Below, one piece after another: positions 20,738 through 31,992 of a stretch of 64,000 bases of DNA. The translations under genes and the position numbers were made by a program. The notes under the pieces were generated by a model. That model was not told where the DNA came from and searched no databases. It saw only the letters and a program-made list of their open reading frames with translations. Positions within the stretch are counted from its first letter, which is position 1, and the number at the start of each line of letters is the position of its first letter. This DNA comes from Isochrysis galbana (taxonomy: Eukaryota > Haptophyta > Isochrysidales > Isochrysidaceae): NCBI GenBank assembly GCA_018136815.1, contig CM030933.1:3936106-4000105 (forward strand). The letters are read 5' to 3'.

Positions 20738-21025
20738 AAGTCGATCGCGGATGCGACACACTTATGACATCACAGGGATACTGAATGACATGGCGCTTGG
20801 AGGTTGGGATATTACAACTCTACCGGCTTATACAAAAATTAAGAACAATGGCAGACTGCAGCATCATATGAAATCGACCTATGTACTGTGTATCGAGTTC
20901 ATGAAGCGGAAGAAGCAAAAAATTGCAGAGATACGGAATGGCATGAAGGCTGAAGGTTGGGATGTTACACGGCTGCCGTCTGAATACAGAATACATTCCA
21001 ATTGCCCCACTCTTGCCCAATCTTA
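20738..21025 (+). CDS. Uncharacterised short ORF or exon with two repeated motifs
   Basis: The plus frame to a stop at 21026 encodes about 95 residues containing two related segments, GILNDMALGGWDITTLPAY and EIRNGMKAEGWDVTRLPSEY, about 40 residues apart. The internal duplication suggests real coding sequence rather than chance. The start is unclear, since the upstream open frame runs back into R1-b. R1-b and R1-c flank it, so this may be an exon isolated by insertions. No family recognised. Confidence 0.35.
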
Positions 21026-21043
21026 ATTAACCAGCTGCACTTC

Positions 21044-21793
21044 GAACTAAGTTTATACTTAGCTCGCCCATGGGGGGGCACGAGCCCCCCCCTCTCTCCA
21101 CTCCTCCCCTGCCATGGGGGAGGAACCACCCATCCTCCTGGCACGCCTGATGGCTTGCCAGGAGGCCACTGCCCTGCTGACCCTCTCTCCCACTGACAGG
21201 CTCGCCTGATTCGCTCATCCTGGCCCGGCGTGGCCAGCCCATTGCTCCAACCCCTCCTCCCCCCCTGTTCGACAGGCAGACAGGTGCAGCGTGGGGGCCC
21301 CTGAGGCTCAGGAGCGCCAGCGAGGGAGAGGCAGGGGAGGCCAGGGCCCAGCCCCAGCCTCCTCTGCCCCCAGAGCTGGCCTCCATGAGCCTCCAGGGTC
21401 GCCAATGGGCAGCTGCAGGCCTGCCGCAGGCGCGCCATCGCGCGTGCCGCAGGAGAGGGGAGAGAGAGCGCGGAGAAGGGGGTGGGCGGAGCGGAGCTCC
21501 GCCCACCGAAAAGTAGGTAAGTCCCGCACCTGTTTACAGGATAAGTCGGGACTGAGGTCGCCGCCCACTCGGAGACACAGGAGGAAGAGAGGGAACAGAT
21601 CACCGGGGGGAGGCGCGGGCCACCGGACCATATCTAAGCCTTTCACCCCAATCCCCCTAGTAGTGCACGGGGGGAGCCGCCTGATGGCGGGGGGAGAAGG
21701 GCTGGGAGCGTGGGGGTGTAGAAAGTTTTCCTACGTGAGTAGAAAGTAGAGGGTCCACGGCTGCGTGCGCGGTGAGACTATTAAAAGGTTTAT
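21044..21793 (+). mobile_element. R1 retroposon, copy c (full length)
   Basis: Duplication ATTAACCAGCTGCACTTC at 21026-21043, repeated with one extra C at 21794-21812. Starts AACTAAGTTTATACTTAG and ends GGTGAGACTATTAAAAGG. Same orientation as copy a. Confidence 0.87.
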
Positions 21794-21812
21794 ATTAACC
21801 CAGCTGCACTTC

Positions 21813-22663
21813 ATCGTCGCAGCAACCAAAAGTAAAAACAAAAAGGCCGCTTGGTCCTCTTTTGACGGAACGCGACTTCGGTCGTTACCGTGTCATATTC
21901 CGAGTGTGGGAGGTTGTCCCAGTGTCTTGTGCGAAAGATCTAGCTAGGTGAGGTTGGCTTTCCACCTGCGGGCTTTAAGTTGTGCGAAGAATTCCTTGGA
22001 GTGCAGGTCTTCCCGGCGGGAGTTGTCGATACAGCGAGAGATGTTTCAGCGGCATCTTGCTTCGTTTTTCAGCCAGCTCGCGCTGTGCATTGGCGATATC
22101 TTCGCCGTAAGCTTGTCGGAGCCTCGTTGTGCAAGGCGGATGTTCAGTCTCAGTCTTGTGACTTTCAGTTCCAAGTTCCAAGGTGGATTGGATGGGCAGG
22201 GCATGGTTGTATGGTGTGTGGCGAGAATATTAAGAAGCTTTTTATATTTTGAGCGCGAGAGTGATTTTGCCGCAGCCGCCCCAAACACCACATTCCACAT
22301 TCCCAACATTATTGGTTCGTCGTAGAGGTGCTCGGCCTCGAGCGACGGCTCTGTTGCACCTCAAGTTTGTTGTCAGCGCGCACTCCTCCAACGCTAGCGT
22401 CAGCGCTTTTGCCGACATCGCTTCGGCCAACCTCGCGAGCGCAGTGTGCAGTGTAGGCCCATGCCAACTGCACATGAATAGATCCCTGTCGCCTGCCGCT
22501 CACGCCCCGCTCGTGAGTGCCACGCACCGGTTTGACCGATTACGAATTTGGACACAACTACTTCTGAATTGGGTAGGGAAGAGAGGACTACGCCGTTGGG
22601 TTGTAGCCACTGTTGAGTCGTTGCAAAATCCCTCTACTCTTGCTTCGATGATCACACTCACCA
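21813..22663. other. Repeat-derived spacer with an isolated retroposon tail
   Basis: At 22219-22244 GTGGCGAGAATATTAAG precedes AAGCTTTTTA, the tail shared with the R1-type insertions, here behind an unrelated body (about 21830-22218). A minus-strand frame in the body (RQAYGEDIANAQRELAEKRS) looks coding-derived. The body's left boundary was not found. Confidence 0.45.
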
Positions 22664-25600
22664 TCACCGACTCAACCGATGACCCGAGTGCCCATCGAAA
22701 CTTCCGCCATCCGAACCCCCATCCCCGCTTGCAGCATGTTCTAGTGTGCACACGAGCATATGCCTAGCATGCTCAGCAGCCTCCGTCAAGCGCTGCGCTG
22801 CCTCAGCCAATTCCGCAACTTCGATGTCGGTGGTCCGCTGCTTAATGATGACTCGGTTGGCTACGCAGGCGGCTCCGCGCCCTTCTGCATTGGACGGGCG
22901 TAATTCTGCTTGGACAATTGCGTGGTCTCGCAAGACAGGGCCCTCGAGCTCAGCAGCCCCTATACCTGAAGTGCGGTTGGCATCGTCGAGCTCATCCACA
23001 GCGGGACGTGCACAATTTTTTCTGCGCCCATTCAGCACCTTCTCAATGGCGTCAAGCTGTTGAAGGAGAGATGCGGGTTTTGCAAGACTAGGCAGTGTCG
23101 GCATGGATGGCAGGGACGGCAAGCGGCAACTGTTTGGAAGAGTTCGCACAATGTTCCGGCTCATCTGGAAGCCAGAATGCAATGAAGCCGGAGAGCAGCC
23201 GCCAGCATCGTCACAGACTTGCTCAGCTCCTAGCTGTGTCCCGGACATCTCGGAATGCGGATTTCCCTCGGATGGGGTACGGCGAAGGAAGGGTAGGATT
23301 GCCTGGAAGCCTTGGCTGCAGCGCGCCCCATGCAGGTCCAATGCTTGCAGTGGAAATGCCACCGGCGTGTTTTCGCGGAGAAAGGTATCCACCGGTCGAT
23401 TGGACATGTCCTTCTGAAATGATTCCAAGATGACGCGTGTAAGCGGGGGTATGTACATGAGCGTGCTTTCCTCGAGCAACAGAGGACGCGCGTAGCCTCC
23501 AATAGATGAGGACAGGGCTTTATCGGTGTAGAGACTGGTGGCGTGAGCGGGACATTCTGCAGGCAAGCTGGCCGAGATGCTTGGACTTAGTTTGGGCAAC
23601 GTGTTGGCCTCGCCATCATCGACGCGGATGGCCACATGTGGTGAACTGGACCGCACCGCGTCGATTACGCCAGACTTCCGAGGGTCCTTCTCTTCATAGC
23701 CGTTGCGGCAACTCGGACTAACGATGTCGTCGTTCCACTCGACCGGAGGCGAGACGGCACGGGCCATTGGCGATTTTTCTGTGAGAGATGACTTGGTGCC
23801 TGTAGAAGGAGGAAGGTATGCCGCGCGCACGCGTGCCGAAAGAGTTACAGCTCCGTTCATTGTGCCATTGGCGCCTCCATCGGTACCCCGCATCTCACGC
23901 TGCGCGACGATGCGGTACAATTTCTGAAACCGGCGGATCGAAGATTCCGATGTCAACAACTGTGGCACACTGCCCTTTGAGCGGATCACGGCGCGCCGTT
24001 GTTGCAAACGCTTGGTAAGCGTGGCCCAGTAGGCGACCACGAACATGGTGACGAGAATTGCTGTGGTCCCAAGCACGACACGTGCAGATGACCATGTGAG
24101 GTCAGTGCACGCTTTGAGTTCAGCCGGCGGGGGCAAACAAGCAGTCGAGTTGAAGACTGTGATATTAACGCCCGCTTCCATACGGCCGGTCAAATTTGCG
24201 GCGGCAGCGGCAGCAGCTTCAGTTGCAGTAGCCGCAGCGGCAATGGCGTTCTCGTGATCTCCTTTGCAAATGTCGTGAAAGAGCTTGAAAGCTAGCAGCG
24301 AATGTACAGCAATGGCACCTGGGAGCACAAAATGCACAACGACATTCATCAGACGTTCATGAGTCGGTGGCGGAGGGAGTAGGAACCGTAAGAAGAGTAT
24401 TCGATCAACCCACTGGGCGAGCCAGCCATAGACGGCCATCACTAGATAGAGAGCAGGCATCGCAAACGAGAAGGTGAATCCTAGCACAAGAATCTTGATC
24501 AAAAGCTGTAAGCGGAATGCAAGCATGCCCTCAGCCGAACAAGCGTATAGCTCGTTCATTCGTGCCTGCGTCTTGGCACGTTTGGCAAGGAGATGTCTGC
24601 GCAAAAGGTCCTGAGGTCGGATCAAGTCCATCCCGATCTGTATCAGAAACACGTCGGCGATGAGTGTATTGAGGATTAGCGACATCCCGAGAGGATACCA
24701 CTCGCGCTTGAAGGAACCGTCCGGATGTGAATTGGCTTGGGTGCCCACCCAAGCCATCACTGAGACCGAAGTGATGGTAATTCCGCAATTGAAGAAGGCA
24801 AGTTTCATCATCATCATCGCCTCGCGCTCGCCATTCGTATGAGGTCGCTCGACAAGGTGCGCAAGAAGTGGCACTGCAACAAAGACCGACACATAGCCAA
24901 CTATGATGAGCGAATTTTGAACCAATTGCAACAGCACAAACTCAAAGAAGGAAGGCTCAGCGGGAATGAAATCGAATGAGCGCTCGAGCAATCCCTTAGA
25001 AATGAAGTCCACGTTCGATTGGAACAAATTGACGCCCGTCAACAACGTCACTGAAACTAAGAGGAGCAACGTCAACACAGCCAAAGAGAGGGCTTGTCGC
25101 AAGAGCTGCTTCCGGGGCGAGTATTGCAAATTTTCCCAGATCACGTCGCCGGGCTCCGGGGCGCGCTGCACGATGAGGCCCCCGCCGAAAACACGCGAGA
25201 ATGCATGCCCGTGCGCCATTTCTTCTACGACACATGTTGCGGTAGTAGACTCGTTGAATGTCACAAAAGCATACCCCGTGCAGTGATACCGTGCTGACAT
25301 TAGCTTTTTGCTCTTCCGACGATGTGAGTCGAGGTCATGAAGCGCCCGCTTCGCGGATTGGCGAGCCTTATTGATGATGACTCGAGGGGCATCCGCTTTG
25401 ATGAGTCCGATCAAGTGTAGCGTCGCATCGATGTGCCTACGCACGAGAATCAACGGGTCGGTCGGGCGTGCCGTTTCGATTGGATCCAACAAAAACAGCA
25501 ACAAATGGGGGGCGGACGTTTGGAGAGGTGTCAGATGAGAAGACACACGAAGTTGCACGACGAGCACACCTCACACATGCGGCGGTGACCTCCCAACCCC

Positions 25601-26974
25601 TAACCCCACCCACTTTTGAGCTACGATCGGCAGCAGGGCGAGTCTCAAAGGACGCACGCCTAGGCATTGTCTCGCTCATCCTCGCATAGCGGAGCCCACC
25701 CCAATTTCGCACGTGAGCCATTCAGCAATCTGCGCGCGGCCCCACGTTTCCAACTGCGCTCACCTGTCTTTGAGTCTCTGCATTTTACGCAGGGCCAGTA
25801 TAAGTTCGCGATTATCGAGCGAAACCCCAACATGAACGACTTCTCCAAAACGCTCAAAGTGCTGGCGCAATTGTGCCGCACGCCAATGTTCAGGTACATT
25901 GTGCACGAGCACGGTGAAATCGGCTGCTGTGAGCGCTGCACCACCATGACCCCCACACCGGATACGGTCACGGACACATTCGAACTCGGTTCTTGCTGAG
26001 AAAAGGAACCCGATGAGGAGCAGAGCCGTGCACACCTCGATGACAGCGTATGAGTATCCACCACGTGCCAGCACATTGTTTGCTGCATTGCCCAGTGTGT
26101 GAATTGTAAAGAAGGAAGACGCAGAGCCAAGCTCCTCGCCCTCAAAATTGATGACGATATTTGACAAGTTGAGGAGGAACAGCCAGAACCCAAGTCGCGC
26201 CAGCCGATACACGAAATGCATATATTGTGAGACGTCCGTGCCGAACCGGTCAAAACTCGCCAGCTCCGTGTGCAAAGGCAGTAACCGTCCATCCGGCGTC
26301 TGAGGAAGGCGGCGGCGAACCTCCGCCTTGGCAACAGCTATATTAGGCTTCGGAGGGGCATGCTGTGACCTCGGGGTGAGACGGTGCTCAGCTTCAGTGG
26401 GCGTGACAGGTGAATCTTCCGGGATGGTGACACAGTATGTATTGGGGCTGACTGCAGAGCAAGAAGGCTCCGTGTCGGAGTTTGCACGAGTGAGACGTAC
26501 GCCTGCTCGCTGATTCGCTCGGTTCCCGTCCACAAATCTGAGCGACGAGAGGAGGGCGTCGCCATCGCCATTTGATCCCTCGTTAAGCTCAAGAGCCATC
26601 TTACGTCGTCTCCAAGCGCGTTGGATGGAAGAAGCCTTGGCATTGCGCTTGATCTCAAGCGGCCTAGGTGGCCTCCACAGGGAAAGGGGCTGCTGGATAT
26701 GTCGGCCAGAATTCTTGCCATCCAGTGCCTCTTTCCAGCTCGAGAGCTCCTCCAGCACCCTGCGGTGCGCCACGCTACCGCTGGCGGAGGCCAGTCGCAG
26801 TGCTCGCGAACCTCGCGTAGCCTGAGGCACCTCCTCTGCCCTCGAGGTTTCGGTGCGCTGGTCGGCTGGGTGGGCGAGGCACGGACTCGGGGAACCGTCT
26901 GGACCGCAGATCCTCTGCATCGGGGCCTCGTCCGTCAAGTTCATCCGCCCTCGTCCTCGACGGCAGGAATGCAA
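22664..26974 (-). CDS. OSCA/TMEM63-like mechanosensitive channel homologue
   Basis: Two exons: 26974-25764 and 25436-22664. The intron begins GTGAGC and ends CGTAG, and the phase-2 join is exact, giving 1,327 residues. Exon 1 encodes a long disordered N-terminus and two membrane segments (about 270-370), then DFTVLVHNVPEHW, the start of the intracellular linker of this family. Exon 2 carries the rest of that linker (GYAFVTFNESTTA) and APEPGDVIWENLQ, the conserved motif before the membrane block, followed by at least seven more hydrophobic segments. The C-terminal ~430 residues are hydrophilic and unusually long. OSCA/TMEM63 proteins are dimeric cation channels opened by membrane tension or osmotic stress at the plasma or internal membranes. 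An upstream Met at residue 1 is used; residue 11 is an alternative. Confidence 0.82.
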
Positions 26975-28464
26975 CGCCAGCGGCCACCGCGCGGACGGCC
27001 AGAGAGAGAGAGCCCACCCTGTTCACTCTCTTCCGCCCGCCTCCCCCCCCCCCCTCTTTCTTCTTCTCCTCCCTCCTCCCTGCTCCCCCCCCCTTTTCTT
27101 TCGCCTCATGTCATGAGAATTTTGTAGTGTGTACGTATGATCTCCATCTCCGTTCGATGCTCGATCTCACAGCACATCGCTCGCTCGCTCTCTCCACACA
27201 CAACATCCTTCCTCGATTCTCCTTGTCTTCACTCTGTCTCTCCTTATCCTCGCGCCTCTACTTTATTACGCTTTGCCCGCTGTCTCTCGTCGCTCTTCTT
27301 GTGCATGCTCGCCCCACCGCTCGTCCCTTCACATTCTTGCAGTGACATCCCAGTATCAGAAGAATGAATGAGAGCTCTCCCTCTCTATCGTACATCATCT
27401 CACATAAAAGGACGCCTTGGCCCTCCTCCCTCCTAAGGATTCATCGATTCCCCCCTCGGGCAATTCATTCATTCTTGCATCGATTCCCTCTCTCATCGTG
27501 CTCCCATTATGCTCTCGACGGCGTGCTTCTTCGAAAAACATCGGGAGGGGAAAGAAGAGAGAGCAGCGTGATGCTGCTGTGGAGTATTCCTCTATTTTAC
27601 TGTCTTGTGGGGGCGGGAGGGCCGCCGGCGGGGCCGCCGGGCGGGCGGGAGAGGGTGCTCTAGCAGGGGGTCCAGAGGAGGAGGAGAAATAAGGACAAAA
27701 GCGCGGAGCCTCCGGACGGTACAAGCGAAGTAGACCGTAGACCAATACAAGTACGCGCTTTAAATCCTTTCCGGCTGTGGCTGCGCGTAAGCGATTTTGA
27801 AATGGCGCAGGAGCGCGTAGAAATAATCCCTACCTTACCTTGAAAAGGGGGGGGGGGGTACGGCAAAATCCCACCTCGCAAAATGGCGGCCAAATCACGT
27901 AAACTGCAGCAAAAAGGTAAAAGGTATGACGGATGATGACGTTGCGGACTAGCGTGAGCGCTGGCTTCCAGCGGCTGTCGCGCTTGCTGCATGGATACTT
28001 TGTCATGCTCTTCCGCTTCCCCGATTATTTGAACCTGGGCGCGCTCTCCGCTGCCTCTGCTGAACGCCGACGACCGATCTCCTCCATGATCTTGGCCTCG
28101 GGTTCGCGTCGGGCCGCAATTACAATTACGGAGGTCACTTCTCACTTCTTCGTTGGAGGCATCCTTATCCTTACCCACGTCCCACGTGCACGTGCACAAC
28201 GCCAAGGTTGAAGAGGGTGATGTTGTTGCTGGGCATTGAGGAAATCGAGAGGGTGATGTTTCGCGCCACGTCGGGGGGGATTGTACTTTCGCGCCACGGA
28301 TTCTTCGAGTTTCGAGTTTAGACTCAGTACATGTAGTAAAAAACTACAGCGTTTGGGGTAGAAAAAAACTCAAATTTCCCTCGCGCCCCGCACCCCGCGT
28401 AAAATAACCCTCACCATGCCTCGAAACGGCCGCGGACACCATAGCAGGCCACGCCGCGCTTATC
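26975..28464. other. Intergenic, low complexity
   Basis: Pyrimidine-rich just upstream of the OSCA-like gene, then mixed sequence. A short minus segment around 28040-28130 (AARREPEAKIMEEIGRRR) is protein-like but has no partner exons I could find. Confidence 0.4.
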
Positions 28465-28740
28465 ATGGCGAGAGCCGAAAACCAAGAAGAAAGAGACAAC
28501 GAGATACGAGATACGAGATACCACATCGGGAGCCCACAGGGCGACTCGGCCCGGAAAGGCCGCCCCCGGAAAACGGAAATGCACGTAACACAAGAAGGAA
28601 CCTACTACGCTAAGCTCAAAGACGCGTGGTATGCTGAAGCGGAATTGTCATACTTGGGCACGCCAATATTGGGACAAAGGATACCCAACGCCCCTACGCA
28701 CCTTGACCCATCCCCGCCGGCAAAATGGGGCGAAGGCTAG
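28465..28740 (+). CDS. Uncharacterised short ORF
   Basis: 91 codons, charged at the N-terminus (GAGATACGA-type repeats at 28500-28520). No recognised motif. It lies before a LINE ORF1-derived repeat and may itself be element-derived. Confidence 0.2.
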   Translation: MARAENQEERDNEIRDTRYHIGSPQGDSARKGRPRKTEMHVTQEGTYYAKLKDAWYAEAELSYLGTPILGQRIPNAPTHLDPSPPAKWGEG

Positions 28741-28859
28741 CCAAGACTCGAGTACCCGTTGGCCGATGAATACACCCTAGACGGGGGCACGGGGGCACAC
28801 CTCTCGACAAAACGGGAGTGGAGCACCTGCTTGCACGAAAGCCCTACAAGACTCGTCTA

Positions 28860-29130
28860 ACACTCATACCCTACATGCAGCTTCTCCTCTCCGCTTACCA
28901 GCCCGTGCCATCACAGCCCTCCCCTCGCTCGCCCTCGCCTCTTGCCGCTCGCTCGATGTCGCTCTCGCCGCCGTCCTCGCCCTCGATCAAGCCCGCCTGC
29001 CCGCCTTCCTCTGCTGACGGGCTTCAGCCCGTCAGCGTCTCCGAAGTCGTCTCCTCCGCCGCGCCTGCCGCCGGCTTGCCTCCCTCCTCATTGCCCTCAG
29101 ACCCAATGGGTCTTCTCAATTCGTCAAGGC
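28860..29130 (+). repeat. LINE ORF1 3'-segment copy
   Basis: Matches 38112-38385 by eye in the same orientation, the region at and just beyond the ORF1 stop (SLDVALAAVLAL...). Both copies lose similarity near CAATTCGTCA, so the break may be a natural junction in the element. Confidence 0.6.
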
Positions 29131-29212
29131 GATGGCGTGAGTCGGTACCGTGAGTGCGCTGTCCGTTATAGCTAGCGGTAGTAGCCGGGATCTTCAGTCT
29201 TCAGATCTTTTT

Positions 29213-29497
29213 TTTCTCCCTCGCTGGCGCTCCTGAGCCTCAGGGGTCCCCATTCTGCACCTGTCTGCCTGTCGAATAGGGGGAAGGGGGGTTGGAGCGA
29301 TGGGCTGGCCACGACAGGCCAGGGCGAGCGAGGCAGGCGAGCCTGCCAAGGAGAGAGTGGGCCTGCAGAGCAGTCTGCTCCTGGCTCGCCATCAGGTATG
29401 CCAGGAGCGTGGTTGGTTCCTCCCCCATGGCAGGCGAGGAGTGAAGAGAGGGCGGGGGCTCGTGCTCCCCCATGGGCGAACTAAGTATAAACTTAGT
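29213..29497 (-). mobile_element. R1 retroposon, truncated copy
   Basis: Contains the 5' part of R1 in inverted orientation, ending at AAGTATAAACTTAGTT on the right. The tail half is missing and the left edge is a run of T's (29205-29212). No target duplication was found, consistent with an older, rearranged copy. Confidence 0.7.
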
Positions 29498-29597
29498 TGG
29501 ACGCAAAGCGTATTAGCTCAAGGTCGCTTAACATCAACCTTAACACTTCACCCCTACATGATGCCAAAGCAATGCTAGTTGCCAAATTCAAATTTCT

Positions 29598-31797
29598 TCA
29601 CATGTCCCCATGGATGCTTTCACGGTTATGGCATATGAATGCAACGTATAACGTCAAGATGCCCGGCAAGATCAAAGGTGCTGCACAATATTGGTAGAAA
29701 ATGGCGGCGGACATCGTGTGCTTGTTCTCGCCCGCAAGCTCGCATAGAACAACAATGTTGTTGGCCGTGGGTGTGCAGGTGACAACGAGCAGGACTAACC
29801 AAAACGGGTCTACGGTTAAGTAGGGTTGGATGAGTTCCGATCCGGATGTGGTCAGGATAAACGCTACCACCAAACCTAACAACGGCATCAGGACCATGCG
29901 TGCCATCACGATGCCCACCTAAAGAGAGAGGGGGGTGGGTGGAGTGTAGTAAGTTGGCCGAATGCGGATGATGAGACGTGCGTGAAAGGAATGTCTTTGA
30001 GAAAGGCGAATTGAGCTCGTATATGAAACGACAGAAACGAAGGGTGGCACATGCTTGCATGCACTTGCGGTGTACCGCGGTAAGAGCAGGAAGGTCACGT
30101 GCTTCAGGTCGACGAGAGAGAGCAGCCCCAAGCAGAACGAGGTTGATGGGCACTGCCGCATCGCCCAATTTTGAGGCTGAAATGAAGAGCCATCCCAAAG
30201 GCGCGGTCTCAGGAGGCAAAACCAGCGTTTTACCGAAGAGGCCAACGATGCCTCCAACGGTGATTCCGAGGACGGAAGGAATGAAAATATGCCGCAACAA
30301 CTTGAGGATCCGTCGGGGCAAAGCGAACAGCGAGCTAAGGATGCGGCCTCGAACATTGCGCAGCCTCGACGCAGAATTGTCAGAAGATGCAAACGGATCA
30401 TCACCGATCCCTCTGATAGAGGTGTCAAACGGTCTTCCAATTGGACGACAAGTTGAGGCGAAGATTCCGCTTTCATCAACGCCTTGGCCGGAGCTGAAGC
30501 AAGCCAAAAGGGAGAGAAGGGGGCGGGAAGGGGGCTTTTGAGGGTATGTGGATGACACCCCATACCCCACATCTTGAGAGCGCACTGCGATTTGGCTGCC
30601 CTGGCGTGGTATGCCATCGACTTTGCTCTCGGGGCGGATGGGGGTGATGCACGCGCACTTGAATGTCTCAATTGAACGTACGTCAAGGAGTGAACTTGGG
30701 ACAGCATTTTGCTCAAGAGATGAATATCTGGCAGAAGCGACCGAGAGCTCAGTCAGCTGGCTGGCGTCTCGTGTGTATCGGTCAGACAGGAGAGCGTAGG
30801 CGTCGATCAACAGCATGGAGGAAAGCCATTGTAGGAGCGGATATGTAAGGAGTTGCATGGAGAGGAAAAGAAGGGGGGAGGCGAGTTCCGCAAATACAGA
30901 CCGGGACAACGTTTGTTGCAAGACCTGACACACGGGAGAGTTGTGGAGTAAGAGGTGTGATAATCTGCCTGAGCGGGCTGATCGGTTGCTCTCAATGCCA
31001 CATGTTCCCGTCAAAACTGGAAATTTCTGTAGTCAAACATCGAGAAATTTGGAAGTACATGAGTTTCGAAATTCCGATTCTCTCCAAGGGAAAATGACGA
31101 GGAAGGACGCCTGATGGCTGTGCGGCGCCACTCACAGAAAGAATGATGATAGGTATCGAAGTAGTATTGTAGAAGGCACATGATGCCACCAATCCCAGGC
31201 GAAAGTCGCAGGGCGGATTGACGATGACCAAAAGTAGTAAACCAAGGAGGGTTCCTATTGGCAATGAAGTCCCAGCCGGTCAAGAGCAAAACAGTATGCC
31301 TGGGGCAGCACGGTTATTTCCTGCCGCGCCAGTGAAATCACAGTGATAAGAGCCGCACCTAACATTAAGTAAACAGCGGGCAATAGCATGAGCGGCCATC
31401 CATACGCGAGAAGCGTCGGGCTGACACCAGGGACAACAGAGGAGAAGAGAAGGCAAGGGATCGCCAGCTTGACGGAGAATTGGGAGAGGCCTTTGGCCAG
31501 AGCGTGCGACATCACACCGGTTCTTGCCTGTCGCGCGGAATATGTGTCAATGAAGCACGAATCAGCCGTCGGGCGGGGCGGCGCAGCCTCTCCCTCCGCC
31601 CTTCCTCTGTGCCACACATGGTACGCATGAGTGCCACCTCAGCAGGCCTATCAAGGGGCGTGGGGCGACCTCACCATCCACAGCCCGGCAAAGACGATGG
31701 CAGCCGCACACGATACTGCCCGCAGGCTGGCCATGAAAATGGCCAGGATGGTCGAGCTGTCGAGGCTGCCCGAGCAGTAGTAGTTGATGGCACCCAT
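29598..31797 (-). CDS. AEC-family (auxin-efflux-carrier/PIN-PILS-like) transporter
   Basis: Five exons with consistent phases: 31797-31675, 31527-31359, 31254-31136, 30924-30076, 29918-29598, giving 526 residues. The N-terminal half has the family pattern: LAIPCLLFSSVVPG (helix 2), then a hydrophobic pair leading to LVASCAFYNTTSIPIIIL, matching the conserved F-x-N-x-x-S-x-P-x-x-L motif. A hydrophilic loop of about 170 residues follows, then C-terminal helices with LGDAAVPINLVLLGAAL and TCTPTANNIVVLCELA, both characteristic. AEC proteins are ten-helix secondary transporters; in plants PIN and PILS members move auxin at the plasma or ER membrane, and in bacteria relatives export organic acids. 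The substrate here is unknown. It is divergent from the deacylase gene at 31993, with ~195 bp between starts. Confidence 0.85.
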
Positions 31798-31992
31798 CGG
31801 ATGCGTGGGCGGGCGCGCTCGGCGCCGACGAGGGTCAGCTGTAAATCGCGCGGAAGTCCTCGTGAATGAGTGAGAGAAGTAGTCCGGCCCTGATAAGTAC
31901 CGATGTTTTAGGGACCTTGATGAGCAACGTTATTTTTCTGTTTTCTGGATAAAACTGACTTCCATAAATACCTGAAGCCTCTGCCTCCCTGC
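31798..31992. promoter_or_regulatory. Compact bidirectional promoter region
   Basis: Only 195 bp separate the AEC and deacylase start codons, so regulatory sequence is probably shared. No clear TATA element; an AT-rich patch lies at 31928-31950. Confidence 0.4.
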
